Position numbers and translations under genes: made by a program. Positions 34,616 to 42,756 of a DNA stretch of 62,339 nucleotides are shown here, one piece after another; position 1 is the first letter of the stretch; the number at the start of each line of letters is the position of its first letter. Source of the DNA: CAZOKO01 sp964580455. Its GTDB lineage: Bacteria; Desulfobacterota; WTBG01. The notes under the pieces were generated by a model. That model was not told the origin of the DNA. It saw nothing but the letters and a program-made list of their open reading frames with translations, and ran no database searches. The stretch is from positions 1-62,339 of the forward strand of contig CAZOKO010000002.1 in assembly GCA_964580455.1 (NCBI GenBank), in the 5' to 3' direction.

Positions 34616-34707
34616 CATCCAGTATCGAGCATCAAGTGTCTAGAGAAGCTTCGCCTCAAACTGACGAGGCTTCGCGATACTTGATTCTGGATACTTGATG
34701 CTGGATT
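34616..34707. repeat. Heptad repeat forming a long hairpin
   Basis: The left arm reads ATCCAGTATCGAGCATCAAG, the right arm GATACTTGATGCTGGAT, with an inner pair GAAGCTTCGCCTC/GACGAGGCTTCGC. Units keep the 7-bp spacing of the other copies. It lies in the 430-bp gap 34561-34988, which otherwise shows nothing recognisable. Confidence 0.7.
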
Positions 34708-34950
34708 AATATAGTAAGGCCATATAAGATTTAGGTTGCGCAACTCGTAACGGTATACGGGCATTTGTTGCGGATGACGTGTCTGTTCACGGTGTATTTG
34801 AGTTAGTTGAAATTCCAAATAACAAACAAATTACAATGACCGAACCTTCTCGGTGGACTAAACAATTTTGGTAATTGAGTTTTGAGATTTATTTGGTATT
34901 TGGTGCTTGAGATTTGGAGTTTATCATTAGACGAAACGAGCAGCTTTTTC

Positions 34951-34982
34951 ATCTAGGATCCAGTATCTAGCATCCAGCATCA
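34951..34982. repeat. Heptad-period repeat copy
   Basis: GATCCAGTATCTAGCATCC plus AGCATCAC continues the AGYATCY heptad pattern and ends 6 bp before the stop of the carboxyltransferase gene. Confidence 0.65.
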
Positions 34983-34988
34983 CTTTAT

Positions 34989-36542
34989 TTATACAGGGAT
35001 ATTCCCATGTTTTTTAGGAGGACGAGTTTCCCTTTTATTTACCATTGCCTCCAGTGCACTGATGAGAGAAGGGCGTGTATCCCTTGGCTTAATTACTGCG
35101 TCAACATAACCGCGTGAAGCAGCAATATAAGGATTTGAAAATAGTTTGCGGTACTCGTTTATCTTTTCCTCTCTCTTGGCTTTGGGATCATCAGCACCCT
35201 TAATTTCTCTTCGGTGGATAATATTAGCTGCTCCTTCTGCACCCATAACAGCGATTTCTGCCGCAGGCCAGGAAAATACAAAGTCAGCACCCAGGTGGCG
35301 ACTGCACATGGCTATGTATGCTCCACCATAAGCTTTACGGGTAATCAGGGTGAGTTTGGGAACAGTAGCCTCTGAATAACACCAGAGAAGTTTTGCGCCA
35401 TGTCGGATAATGCCTGACCATTCCTGGTCTCTTCCAGGCAGATATCCAGGCACATCAGTAATGGTAAGCAAGGGAATGTTAAAGGCATCGCAAAATCGAA
35501 TGAAACGGGTTGCTTTATCTGATGCATTGACATCCAGACATCCAGCCAGGTGTTTCGGCTGGTTGGCTATAATACCAACTACCCGTCCATTAAAACGAAC
35601 AAAGCATATAATCATATTGGGTGCATAGTACTCATGTGGTTCATAAAACTGTCCATTATCCACAATAGACCGAATAACATCTTTCATGTCATAAGTTTTT
35701 CGGGGATCGTCAGGTATAATCTCGTCTAAACCAGGATCAGTGCGGAGGGGATCGTCTCCTGTTTCTACTAAAGGAGGATCCTCCATATTGTTTGAAGGAA
35801 GGTAGCTTAACAGCTCCTTAATGGATTCAATGGCATCTTCATCATTTTCACATGCAAAGTGGGCAACGCCACTTCTACTGTTGTGAGCCATGGCACCACC
35901 CAACTCCTCCTGCGTAATCTCCTCTCCTGTAACTGCCCTGATTACGTCAGGTCCGGTGATAAACATATAGCTTGTGTTTTTGACCATGAATATCCAATCA
36001 GTCATGGCAGGAGAATAAACAGCCCCACCGGCCGTGGGTCCCATAATAGCGGTGATTTGAGGGATAACACCTGAGGCAGCGGAGTTCCTGAAAAATATTT
36101 CCCCATAACCACACAGGGCATCAATACCCTCTTGAATTCTAGCGCCACCTGAATCAGCAATTCCCACGATGGGTGTTCCTGCTTTGAGCGCCAAATCCAT
36201 AACCTTGCAAATCTTTTTAGCCTGCATTTCACCTAGGGTGCCGGCTCTTGCAGTAAAATCCTGGGAAAAAGCGAATACCGTTCGTCCATCAACCAGTCCA
36301 TAACCAATAATGACACCGTCAGAAGGAATTGTAGTCTTTGGCATATCAAAATTGACGCACCGATGGGTGACAAATAAATCCAGCTCTTTGAAGCTGCCAG
36401 CATCAAACAGTAGATTTATCCTTTCCCGTCCAGTCAGCTTGCCCCGGTCATGCTGTTTTTGAACAGCCTTTTCTCCCCCCATCTCTCGCAATTTCGATTC
36501 TTTTTCCTGCAATTCTTTTATGCTATCTGCAATAATTCCCAT
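34989..36542 (-). CDS. Acyl-CoA carboxylase carboxyltransferase (propionyl-CoA carboxylase beta / methylmalonyl-CoA decarboxylase alpha)
   Basis: A 517-residue biotin-dependent carboxyltransferase. Features are HDRGKLTGRERINLLFD, the first crotonase-like half with GIADSGGARIQEG and GPTAGGAVYSPAMTD (oxyanion-hole Gly-Gly), and the second half with ITDVPGYLPGRDQEW, KAYGGAYIAMCSRHLGAD and WPAAEIAVMGAEGA. It moves CO2 between biotin and propionyl- or methylmalonyl-CoA. No biotin carboxylase, biotin carrier or Na+-pump subunit is adjacent, so carboxylase and decarboxylase roles cannot be separated. It is transcribed alone and divergently from the DUF2914 gene. Confidence 0.9.
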   Translation of the reverse strand: MGIIADSIKELQEKESKLREMGGEKAVQKQHDRGKLTGRERINLLFDAGSFKELDLFVTHRCVNFDMPKTTIPSDGVIIGYGLVDGRTVFAFSQDFTARAGTLGEMQAKKICKVMDLALKAGTPIVGIADSGGARIQEGIDALCGYGEIFFRNSAASGVIPQITAIMGPTAGGAVYSPAMTDWIFMVKNTSYMFITGPDVIRAVTGEEITQEELGGAMAHNSRSGVAHFACENDEDAIESIKELLSYLPSNNMEDPPLVETGDDPLRTDPGLDEIIPDDPRKTYDMKDVIRSIVDNGQFYEPHEYYAPNMIICFVRFNGRVVGIIANQPKHLAGCLDVNASDKATRFIRFCDAFNIPLLTITDVPGYLPGRDQEWSGIIRHGAKLLWCYSEATVPKLTLITRKAYGGAYIAMCSRHLGADFVFSWPAAEIAVMGAEGAANIIHRREIKGADDPKAKREEKINEYRKLFSNPYIAASRGYVDAVIKPRDTRPSLISALEAMVNKRETRPPKKHGNIPV

Positions 36543-36752
36543 AAGACCTCTCCTTTGGTATTATACTACTACACCCACGAGTTTTCGAGCCTCCACTATA
36601 GATAATTTGATTTTTGTTTGTCAAGAACAAAAATGGGGGTTTTCAAAAGAAAGAGAAAAAGATCCAGTCTTTCTACTTTTGTATTGAAAATTACCTGCAG
36701 TTGCTATACATTCACATATAATCAGTTTCTTATAGCAAAGGAGGGAATGTCT

Positions 36753-37184
36753 ATGGATAAATTTTATAAAACTGTTTTTGTTGCACTAACTCTGATGCTC
36801 TTTCCACTCACTCTTGTGCTGGCGCAAGAAATGGCACAACCACCAGCCGAAGTAATTGAAGAGGATATAGTTATTGAAGAATGGGCTATTGCCACTGCTA
36901 TTCTCGAGCGTTCCCCTCAAGGTGCAGCCCAGAGTTTTCCTGCCACTGCAGAGACACTTTATTGTTTTACCAAAGTTGTTGGTGCCAGTGAAGAAACCTC
37001 AATTACCCATACCTGGTATTATCAGGATAGAGAGATGACAGAAGTAGTGCTCCCTGTGCGCTCCCTTTATTGGCGTACCTGGAGCTCAAAAAAGATCATA
37101 CCTGAGTGGAAAGGACCATGGAGAGTAGAGGTTACATCAGAAGATGGAGCCTCGCTCAAAACCGTTGACTTTACAATTGAGTGA
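36753..37184 (+). CDS. DUF2914 domain exported protein
   Basis: A ~143-residue exported protein. The signal peptide (MDKFYKTVFVALTLMLFPLT, cleavage near LAQ) is followed by a DUF2914 domain: TLYCFTKVVGASEETSITHT, WYYQDREMTEVVLPV, RTWSSKKIIPEWKGPWRVEV. The family is uncharacterised and in other proteins is joined to membrane or peptidase domains. The ATG at 36753 is preferred because AAGGAGG lies 8 bp upstream; an ATG two codons earlier is only 2 bp from it. It stands between the carboxyltransferase and the ParB-like gene. A hairpin at 37211 probably ends the transcript. Confidence 0.8.
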   Translation: MDKFYKTVFVALTLMLFPLTLVLAQEMAQPPAEVIEEDIVIEEWAIATAILERSPQGAAQSFPATAETLYCFTKVVGASEETSITHTWYYQDREMTEVVLPVRSLYWRTWSSKKIIPEWKGPWRVEVTSEDGASLKTVDFTIE

Positions 37185-37210
37185 TATGAGGTAAAAGAAA
37201 GAACTCCTGA

Positions 37211-37246
37211 AGTCCTCCTTTTATAAAGGGGGACTTAGGGGGATTT
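37211..37246 (+). terminator. Hairpin of the AAAGGGGGACTT repeat type after the DUF2914 gene
   Basis: AAGTCCTCCTTT and AAAGGGGGACTT pair as a 12-bp stem with a very short loop. AGGGGGATTTTTT follows, so it can act as a terminator. A related copy is at 49321-49353, so it also belongs to a dispersed repeat family. Confidence 0.55.
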
Positions 37247-37281
37247 TTTCTACTAACTCTTGATTCTGAACCCTTCCATCT

Positions 37282-38265
37282 ATGTCTAAACGTGTAATCC
37301 CTCTTATGGAATTAGAAACAAAGAAAATTTATCTAAAAAACATAAATCTCAGGGATAAAACTTTTCTCTTAAGCTATGGCTATGATATTAATCCAATAAA
37401 ACAGTCCATTGAGCAGGTGGGTTTGATCAATCCACCTATCGTGCGTAAAAGGTCTGATGGTACCTGTCAAATTATCTGCGGGCATAAAAGGGTACACGCC
37501 TTAAGAAAGCTAGCTGTTTCTACCGTCATCTGCTCCATACTTCCCTCCAAAACGGGTGATGAAGAATGTCTTTTGTTGAACCTCCTTGATAATGTTTCCC
37601 ATCGTGAGTTTAACCCCATCGAAAAATCTATGGCTATCAATAAGCTTCAAAATTATTACACGGAAGAGAAGATAGTTAAGGACTTTTTGTCTGTGCTTAA
37701 ACTGCAACCCCATATTACCCAGCTTAAGGTCTATAAACCACTGTGCAAGCTTGCAAGAGAAATAAGAAATGCTCTCATTGAAGGAAATATAAGTGAACAT
37801 ACTGCAGTACAGCTTTCTCAAATGAATCGTGAAAGCAGAAGTGCTCTGGGGAAACTCCTTATTGTTTTGAAACTGAGCGTTAGTAAACAGGCTGAACTAT
37901 TAGAGTATGTCACAGAAATAGCCGTAAGAGAAAATATATCTGTAGACAAGGTTGTCAGCACAAGAAAGATCAAATCTATTCTTGAAAATGAAAAATTAAA
38001 CCAACCTCAAAAAGGTGAAGCCATACGGAAATATCTAAGAGGGTTAAGATATCCTCAACTCACAGCAAAAGAAAAGGAGTTCAACCATAATCTTAAACAG
38101 CTAAAACTCCCTCCCGGCACACAGCTTAAAGCTACTCCTTTCTTTGAGGGAAATCACTACCATCTCAGCCTTAACTTTAAAGACCTGAATGGATTAAAGA
38201 AAAGGCTGCAGGAACTGGAATCTCTCCTGAAGAATCGTTCACTACTCAACATTATAGAAGGTTAA
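37282..38265 (+). CDS. ParB/Spo0J-like protein paired with an SPL-like radical SAM gene
   Basis: The N-terminal ParB domain (residues ~10-115) includes NPIKQSIEQVGLINPPIVRK, the box GHKRVHALRKL (equivalent to GxRRxxA) and LNLLDNVSHREFNPIEKSMA (equivalent to ENlqRedLnpiEeA), so a CTP-binding fold is plausible. A helix-turn-helix-like middle follows (ITQLKVYKPLCKLAREIRNAL, SEHTAVQLSQMNRESRSAL), then a helical C-terminus with LNGLKKRLQELESLL. There is no ParA beside it, so this is unlikely to be the chromosome-partition ParB. It ends 5 bp before the radical SAM gene, indicating a two-gene operon. It may load on or recognise DNA for that enzyme, but this is inference. Confidence 0.75.
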   Translation: MSKRVIPLMELETKKIYLKNINLRDKTFLLSYGYDINPIKQSIEQVGLINPPIVRKRSDGTCQIICGHKRVHALRKLAVSTVICSILPSKTGDEECLLLNLLDNVSHREFNPIEKSMAINKLQNYYTEEKIVKDFLSVLKLQPHITQLKVYKPLCKLAREIRNALIEGNISEHTAVQLSQMNRESRSALGKLLIVLKLSVSKQAELLEYVTEIAVRENISVDKVVSTRKIKSILENEKLNQPQKGEAIRKYLRGLRYPQLTAKEKEFNHNLKQLKLPPGTQLKATPFFEGNHYHLSLNFKDLNGLKKRLQELESLLKNRSLLNIIEG

Positions 38266-38270
38266 AGCGA

Positions 38271-39362
38271 GTGGAAAGGTACCGTCCTCAGAGGATTCTT
38301 ATTGAAAAATCGATAAGGGATTTCCCATTGACCCAGACTGTTATTAAACGGCTAAAGGGGATTCCCGTAAAATACATCAATCAGGTAAAACCACCGGCCG
38401 TTGAACGAGTCCGGGACTTATGGCTTGATGATCAAAAGACGCTCCTTTTGTGTAGAAACAAGGGGAGGTTTTTTGAACTGTGCCCGGGCACTAAAAATTA
38501 TCTCTGCTGTTTATACAAGATTCTCAACTTTGCTACCAACTGCCATCTTAACTGCACCTACTGTATTTTGCAGGCTTATTTAAATAACCCCTTTATGGTG
38601 CTCTACACCAATACTGATGAGATGTTTAAGGAACTTGATAATGTCCTCAATCAACACCCAAAAACTATATACAGAATAGGAACCGGTGAGTACACTGACA
38701 GCCTTATTCTGGATCACCTGACCTCATTCACTCAAATGGTTGTTCCCTACTTTGCACGCAAAAGCAATGCATTTCTGGAATTGAAAACTAAAACCGATAA
38801 CATCGAAAACCTTGAGGGGCTTGAGCATAGAGAGCAAACTATAGTCTCCTGGTCTCTTAATACAGAACCTGTTATCGGAAGTGAAGAAGGAACTGCATGT
38901 TCCCTTGATGATCGTATCAGAGCAGCTTACCAGTGCCAGAAGTGGGGATATAAATTAGGATTTCATTTTGATCCTCTGATCTATTACCCGGGCTGGGAGG
39001 ATGACTATAAGAAGGTGGTCGATAAATTATTTAAAACTATCGACCCTGCATCTCTTTGCTGGATAAGTATGGGGTGTTTTAGATTCATCCCTAAATTGAA
39101 GTCTGTTATCAAGCAGAGGTATCCTGAAAGCAGAATACTTTACCAGGAATTTATCAGGGGACTTGATGGTAAAATGAGATATTTTAAGCCGGTAAGGATT
39201 GAGATGTACACCAGAATGGCTGAATGGATTAAAAGCTATGATTCAAAAATTTTCATCTATCTCTGTATGGAAAGTGAAGAAGTGTGGGAAAAATCGATCG
39301 GCTTCGCACCTAGCTCTAATAAAGATTTAAAAAAGTGGCTTGACAATCAATGCAGGATTTAA
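38271..39362 (+). CDS. Spore photoproduct lyase-like radical SAM protein
   Basis: A 363-residue radical SAM enzyme of the spore photoproduct lyase (SPL) family. The cluster motif is CHLNCTYC (Cys91, Cys95, Cys98), preceded by LNFATN and followed by AYLNNPF, as in SplB. Residues 138-148 read TGEYTDSLILD where SplB has the hydrogen-donor Cys141 (xxCSDIVGIE); here position 141 is Tyr. LELKTKTDNI and FHFDPLIYYPGWEDDY complete the barrel. Extra cysteines at 61, 71, 79 and 80 may serve a role. The start is GTG at 38271. True SPL repairs 5-thyminyl-5,6-dihydrothymine in spore DNA; without Cys141 and with no spore genes here, a different nucleic-acid radical reaction is more likely. Confidence 0.8.
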   Translation: MERYRPQRILIEKSIRDFPLTQTVIKRLKGIPVKYINQVKPPAVERVRDLWLDDQKTLLLCRNKGRFFELCPGTKNYLCCLYKILNFATNCHLNCTYCILQAYLNNPFMVLYTNTDEMFKELDNVLNQHPKTIYRIGTGEYTDSLILDHLTSFTQMVVPYFARKSNAFLELKTKTDNIENLEGLEHREQTIVSWSLNTEPVIGSEEGTACSLDDRIRAAYQCQKWGYKLGFHFDPLIYYPGWEDDYKKVVDKLFKTIDPASLCWISMGCFRFIPKLKSVIKQRYPESRILYQEFIRGLDGKMRYFKPVRIEMYTRMAEWIKSYDSKIFIYLCMESEEVWEKSIGFAPSSNKDLKKWLDNQCRI

Positions 39363-39417
39363 GCAGGTAAAAAGGTATCAGTATCTACCCGCCTGATGTA
39401 TCTTTCGTAAATTATTT

Positions 39418-39615
39418 TTATATTTTTCTCTGCGTGCTTTGCGATCTCTGCGGTATTTCTTCTGCCTTCTGGGGAATGGGAGATGAAATAGAAGTATTCT
39501 CAGGTGAATTTCCCTTGTTCTGAGTCCTGCTCCTGCTGTCCGGAGGGGAAAAGGCAAGGAATGAAACCAGAGCAAACAATACAAAAACTAAAATACAGAT
39601 CCTAAATCTTATCAT
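39418..39615 (-). CDS. Possible small exported protein whose end is made of a dispersed repeat
   Basis: A 65-residue frame starting at an ATG with AGCAGGA upstream. The N-terminus looks like a signal peptide or membrane helix (MIRFRICILVFVLFALVSFL), followed by a Ser/Pro-rich polar stretch. The last ~12 residues (PQRSQSTQRKI) are encoded by the CGCAGAG-type repeat at 39426-39457, so the original C-terminus may have been overwritten. No homologue is recognised. It may be real, or a chance frame. Confidence 0.3.
   Translation of the reverse strand: MIRFRICILVFVLFALVSFLAFSPPDSRSRTQNKGNSPENTSISSPIPQKAEEIPQRSQSTQRKI
39426..39457. repeat. CGCAGAG-type repeat copy
   Basis: TCTCTGCGTGCTTTGCGATC followed by TCTGCGG matches the complement of the repeat at 29596-29630. 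It lies in the ~1-kb gap between the SPL-like gene and panB. Confidence 0.65.
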
Positions 39616-39993
39616 TGTCCTGCTTTTCTGATATACATTTGTTTTTGATTGCTATCTATCTCCAGGGTGATAAACTTTATTACCGCAAAAAAACGAGCTG
39701 ATTATCTATCGGCAAACTGCAAAATAACTTTAACCTCCCCTAACGTCTATTACAATCCTTTTTTAATTTGAGAAACGAGTTGCTAATTTGCTCTTTGAGT
39801 TTTGCTAATTGTATTTCAATATCCCGAGCGCACAATATACCTCAGTTAGGAACGGAGTTTATAGCACATTTTAGAAGAAGTCAACAATCATTTTTCTATA
39901 CTTGAAGAATAATGGTTAAAAGAAAAATCTTCAACCACCTTTAAAAGCATGAGTTAAAAGCAGACCCGGCCTCGTGTTTAAGGCAAAAAACTA

Positions 39994-40262
39994 TTGACAA
40001 TGAGTTCTTTTATGGTTTAGATTTACATTAAAAGGCCGCTTGGATCCGCTTGGACTGAGACGGAAGGAATTTATAAAGAATTAAGGTAGTATTCAGTAGT
40101 ATTGAAAATTCCTTTTAGGACGCAGATTGTCAGGATTTTTAATGCACGATTTTATCTGCAGACATCTGTGGTAAGTTGCGTTTTAATTCAAGAGGGAATT
40201 CCCAAATTTGAACCTTAATATTGATATAATAGCCTTCTGAATTTCGGTTCGGAAGGCTTTGT
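39994..40262 (+). ncRNA. Candidate leader or small RNA with orphan terminator upstream of panB
   Basis: A TTGACA at 39994-39999 with a weak TTAGAT 17 bp on (40017-40022) is followed by ~200 bp without a gene. It ends in a strong hairpin: AGCCTTCTGAA and TTCGGAAGGCT (40231-40258), an 11-bp stem with one G-U pair, then T-rich sequence. Half a CGCAGATT-type repeat lies inside at about 40118. It may be a small RNA or an attenuated panB leader. The rest of the gap 39616-39990 shows nothing recognisable. Confidence 0.3.
40231..40262 (+). terminator. Intrinsic terminator-like hairpin upstream of panB
   Basis: AGCCTTCTGAA / TTCGGAAGGCT stem, loop TTTCGG, then TTTGTT. It has no gene on the plus strand within 850 bp upstream, so it ends an unknown transcript. 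A CGCAGAG-type repeat copy follows at 40265-40288. Confidence 0.6.
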
Positions 40263-40378
40263 TGTAACCACAGAGAGCGCAGAGAAAAATTCATTTCTAG
40301 AAACCCTTATGAACTTTATGGTTCTTTCTATATAACTTTTATGGATTACGAAATAATCCTTTAAATAAAGGAGTGCAA

Positions 40379-41182
40379 ATGAATAAAAAAGTTAGCATAT
40401 TAGATCTTCAGGAGATGAAAGAAAAAGGTGAAAAAATCACCATGCTTACCGCTTATGATTATCCCACTGCCAGAATACTTGATCAATGTGGCATAGAAAT
40501 TCTTTTAATCGGTGATTCAGTGGGGAATGTGATGATGGGAACTGATAATACCCTGCCGGTCACTACTGATGAAATTATCTATCATACGAAGGCAGTGGTG
40601 AGAGGTCGAAAACGTGCCCTGGTAGTTGCAGACATGCCTTTCATGTCTTACCAGATAAGTATTGAGCAGGCAAAGAAGGAGGCAGGCAGATTTCTTAAGG
40701 AAGGGGGAGCAGAAGCGGTAAAGCTTGAAGGAGGAGAAAATATGGAAGGGGTGATAAAGGCTATCTGTGGTATCGACATTCCTGTAATGGGACATATCGG
40801 TTTAACCCCCCAATCCATTCATCGTTTGGGTGGATATAAAGTACAGGGGAAAGAGGAAAGGCAAAGAGAGAAACTGCTGGCAGATGCCCTTGCAGTGGAG
40901 AGGTCCGGTGCTTTCTCCATTGTACTGGAGGCGGTTCCCTTAAGCCTTGCCAGGGAGATTACCCAAAATCTGAAGATCCCAACCATAGGGATCGGAGCCG
41001 GTATTCATTGTGACGGTCAGGTGCTGGTCATCCATGATCTTCTGGGTCTTGCAGGCAAGTTCAGACCAAAATTTGTAAAGCGCTATGCAGATCTGGAAAG
41101 TGAGGTTACAAGGGCAGTCAAAACATTTCTCGCAGAGGTTAAAAAGAAAAAATTTCCCACCGATAAGCAAAGTTTTCATTAA
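40379..41182 (+). CDS. panB: 3-methyl-2-oxobutanoate hydroxymethyltransferase
   Basis: PanB makes ketopantoate from 2-oxoisovalerate and methylene-THF, the first step of pantothenate synthesis. Recognised by KITMLTAYDYPTARILDQCG, LLIGDSVGNVMMG, VVADMPFMSYQ (metal site), VKLEGGENM, PVMGHIGLTPQSIHRLGGYKVQG and IGIGAGIHCDGQVLVIHDLLG. The ATG at 40379 has AAAGGAG 6 bp upstream. Length 267 is normal. It is followed by panC after 14 bp, one operon. Confidence 0.96.
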   Translation: MNKKVSILDLQEMKEKGEKITMLTAYDYPTARILDQCGIEILLIGDSVGNVMMGTDNTLPVTTDEIIYHTKAVVRGRKRALVVADMPFMSYQISIEQAKKEAGRFLKEGGAEAVKLEGGENMEGVIKAICGIDIPVMGHIGLTPQSIHRLGGYKVQGKEERQREKLLADALAVERSGAFSIVLEAVPLSLAREITQNLKIPTIGIGAGIHCDGQVLVIHDLLGLAGKFRPKFVKRYADLESEVTRAVKTFLAEVKKKKFPTDKQSFH

Positions 41183-41196
41183 GAAGGGAAGTGTTG

Positions 41197-42048
41197 ATGC
41201 AAACGATTACCAGCATCAAAGAAATGCAAACCTTATCAAACAGGGTTAGGGAAGAAGGAAAAACGATAGCCCTCGTTCCCACAATGGGATTGTTTCACCA
41301 GGGTCATTTAAGTTTAATGGAAGAGGGAAGAAGGCGAGGTGATCTTCTGGTTATTAGCATCTTTGTCAACCCCACTCAGTTTGGAGCAGGGGAGGACTAT
41401 GAGGACTACCCGCGAGATATGGAAAGAGATAAGCAGTTGGCTGAAGAAACCGGGGTAGATGTGATCTTTGCTCCTTCTGTAGCCGAGATGTATCCTTCAG
41501 GCAATCAAACCTGCGTCAGTGTAGAGGAAGTTACCAAAAATCTTTGTGGTATCTCGCGACCAATGCACTTTAGGGGTGTAACCACCGTTGTATGCAAACT
41601 TTTAAATATCGTGAAACCCCATGTTGCCATCTTCGGAGAAAAAGACTTCCAACAACTTGTTGCCATTCGTCAGATGGTATCCGATCTTAACCTTGATATG
41701 GAAATTGTGGGGATGCCTGTCTATAGAGAGGAAGATGGCTTAGCCATGAGTTCTCGTAATAGGTACTTAACCACGGATGGGCGAAAGGCCGCTCTTTGCC
41801 TTTCCCATTCGCTAAAGCGGGCAAAAGGGCTTTTTGAGCAGGGGGAAAGAAAGACAGAAGAAATAATCAAAGAAATCAAAAAAATTATAGAAGCTGAGAA
41901 GTTAGCCCGGATTGATTATGTTAAGATTTGTGATGTTAAGACACTTAAAGATGTAGAGCAAATCAACCAGGAGGCAGTGCTTGCCCTGGCAGTAAAAATT
42001 GGGAAGGCGCGGTTGATTGATAATATAGTTTTGAATCAAATTAATTAG
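41197..42048 (+). CDS. panC: Pantothenate synthetase
   Basis: PanC ligates pantoate and beta-alanine with ATP. The nucleotidyltransferase motif is ALVPTMGLFHQGHLSLM, followed by VISIFVNPTQFG, ICRPMHFRGVTTVV-type sequence (GISRPMHFRGVTTVVCKLL), AIFGEKDFQQL and REEDGLAMSSRNRYLT. Length 283 is normal. The ATG at 41197 has AGAAGGGAA upstream. It ends 11 bp before an assembly gap; panD, which in many genomes follows panC, could lie there but is not seen. Confidence 0.96.
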   Translation: MQTITSIKEMQTLSNRVREEGKTIALVPTMGLFHQGHLSLMEEGRRRGDLLVISIFVNPTQFGAGEDYEDYPRDMERDKQLAEETGVDVIFAPSVAEMYPSGNQTCVSVEEVTKNLCGISRPMHFRGVTTVVCKLLNIVKPHVAIFGEKDFQQLVAIRQMVSDLNLDMEIVGMPVYREEDGLAMSSRNRYLTTDGRKAALCLSHSLKRAKGLFEQGERKTEEIIKEIKKIIEAEKLARIDYVKICDVKTLKDVEQINQEAVLALAVKIGKARLIDNIVLNQIN

Positions 42049-42059
42049 GACGCAGATTT

Positions 42060-42159
42060 NNNNNNNNNNNNNNNNNNNNNNNNNNNNNNNNNNNNNNNNN
42101 NNNNNNNNNNNNNNNNNNNNNNNNNNNNNNNNNNNNNNNNNNNNNNNNNNNNNNNNNNN
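42060..42159. other. Assembly gap of 100 N
   Basis: A run of exactly 100 N, probably a nominal scaffold gap of unknown true length. The last known bases before it, GGACGCAGATTT (42048-42059), match the beginning of a dispersed repeat also present at 40118, so the repeat probably caused the break. Confidence 0.95.
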
Positions 42160-42177
42160 ACTATAAAGGGTGGGGGA

Positions 42178-42756
42178 ATGAAAACACAATTGAAGAAGTC
42201 TTTCTTTACCGGTCTCCTGGTTGTTATCCCTATCAGTGTAACAATCTATATCCTGGTTTTTTTAATAGGGGTTTTGAACAATTTGTTACCATTCAGTTTT
42301 TTACCCTATGGAACAGGATTAGTATTAACTATTATTCTGATTACCCTGATAGGATTTATGACTACTAATATCTTGGGGAAAAGGCTCATTGATGTGGGAG
42401 AAAGGTTTATCTCCAGCATCCCCCTGGTAAAAAATGTTTATACGTCGGTAAAACAGATTTCTGATGCGATGCTTACTGCGAAGGGGAAAAGCTTCAGGAG
42501 AGTGGTTCTTATAGAGTATCCCCGCAAAGGGATTTATACCCTGGCCTTTGTTACAGGTATCTCCAAGGGAGAAGTGCAGGACAAAACACAGGGGAATGTT
42601 ATCAACCTCTTTGTTCCCACTACACCCAATCCAACCTCTGGGTTCTATCTTATGGTTCCAGAAGTTGATGTGATCAATCTTGATATGTCAGTGGAAGATG
42701 CCTTTAAGCTACTGATTTCTGGAGGCATGGTTTCATCTGATAATATTCCATCTTAG
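42178..42756 (+). CDS. DUF502 membrane protein
   Basis: A 192-residue DUF502 protein. It has two N-terminal membrane helices (TGLLVVIPISVTIYILVFLIG and LVLTIILITLIGFMT), then the conserved block IPLVKNVYTSVKQISDAML, VVLIEYPRKGIYTLAFVTG, VNLFVPTTPNPTSGFYLMVP-like sequence (INLFVPTTPNPTSGFYLMVP) and DVINLDMSVEDAFKLLISGG. The family is widespread and uncharacterised. GGTGGGGGA precedes the ATG. It overlaps the convergent uracil-DNA glycosylase gene by 4 bp. Confidence 0.88.
   Translation: MKTQLKKSFFTGLLVVIPISVTIYILVFLIGVLNNLLPFSFLPYGTGLVLTIILITLIGFMTTNILGKRLIDVGERFISSIPLVKNVYTSVKQISDAMLTAKGKSFRRVVLIEYPRKGIYTLAFVTGISKGEVQDKTQGNVINLFVPTTPNPTSGFYLMVPEVDVINLDMSVEDAFKLLISGGMVSSDNIPS

Noticed and set aside
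34616..34707. Repeated units that might suggest a CRISPR array
   Set aside because: The units are 7 bp without unique spacers of constant length and there are no cas genes; it is a hairpin of heptad repeats.
39378..39584. A second minus-strand frame overlapping the possible small exported protein
   Set aside because: It lies in another frame over the same DNA, is Arg-rich because it reads the dispersed repeat, and has no signal peptide or ribosome-binding site.
41902..42189. A minus-strand open frame that runs through the N gap
   Set aside because: It exists only because N codons are read as open, and its other part is the reverse of panC.
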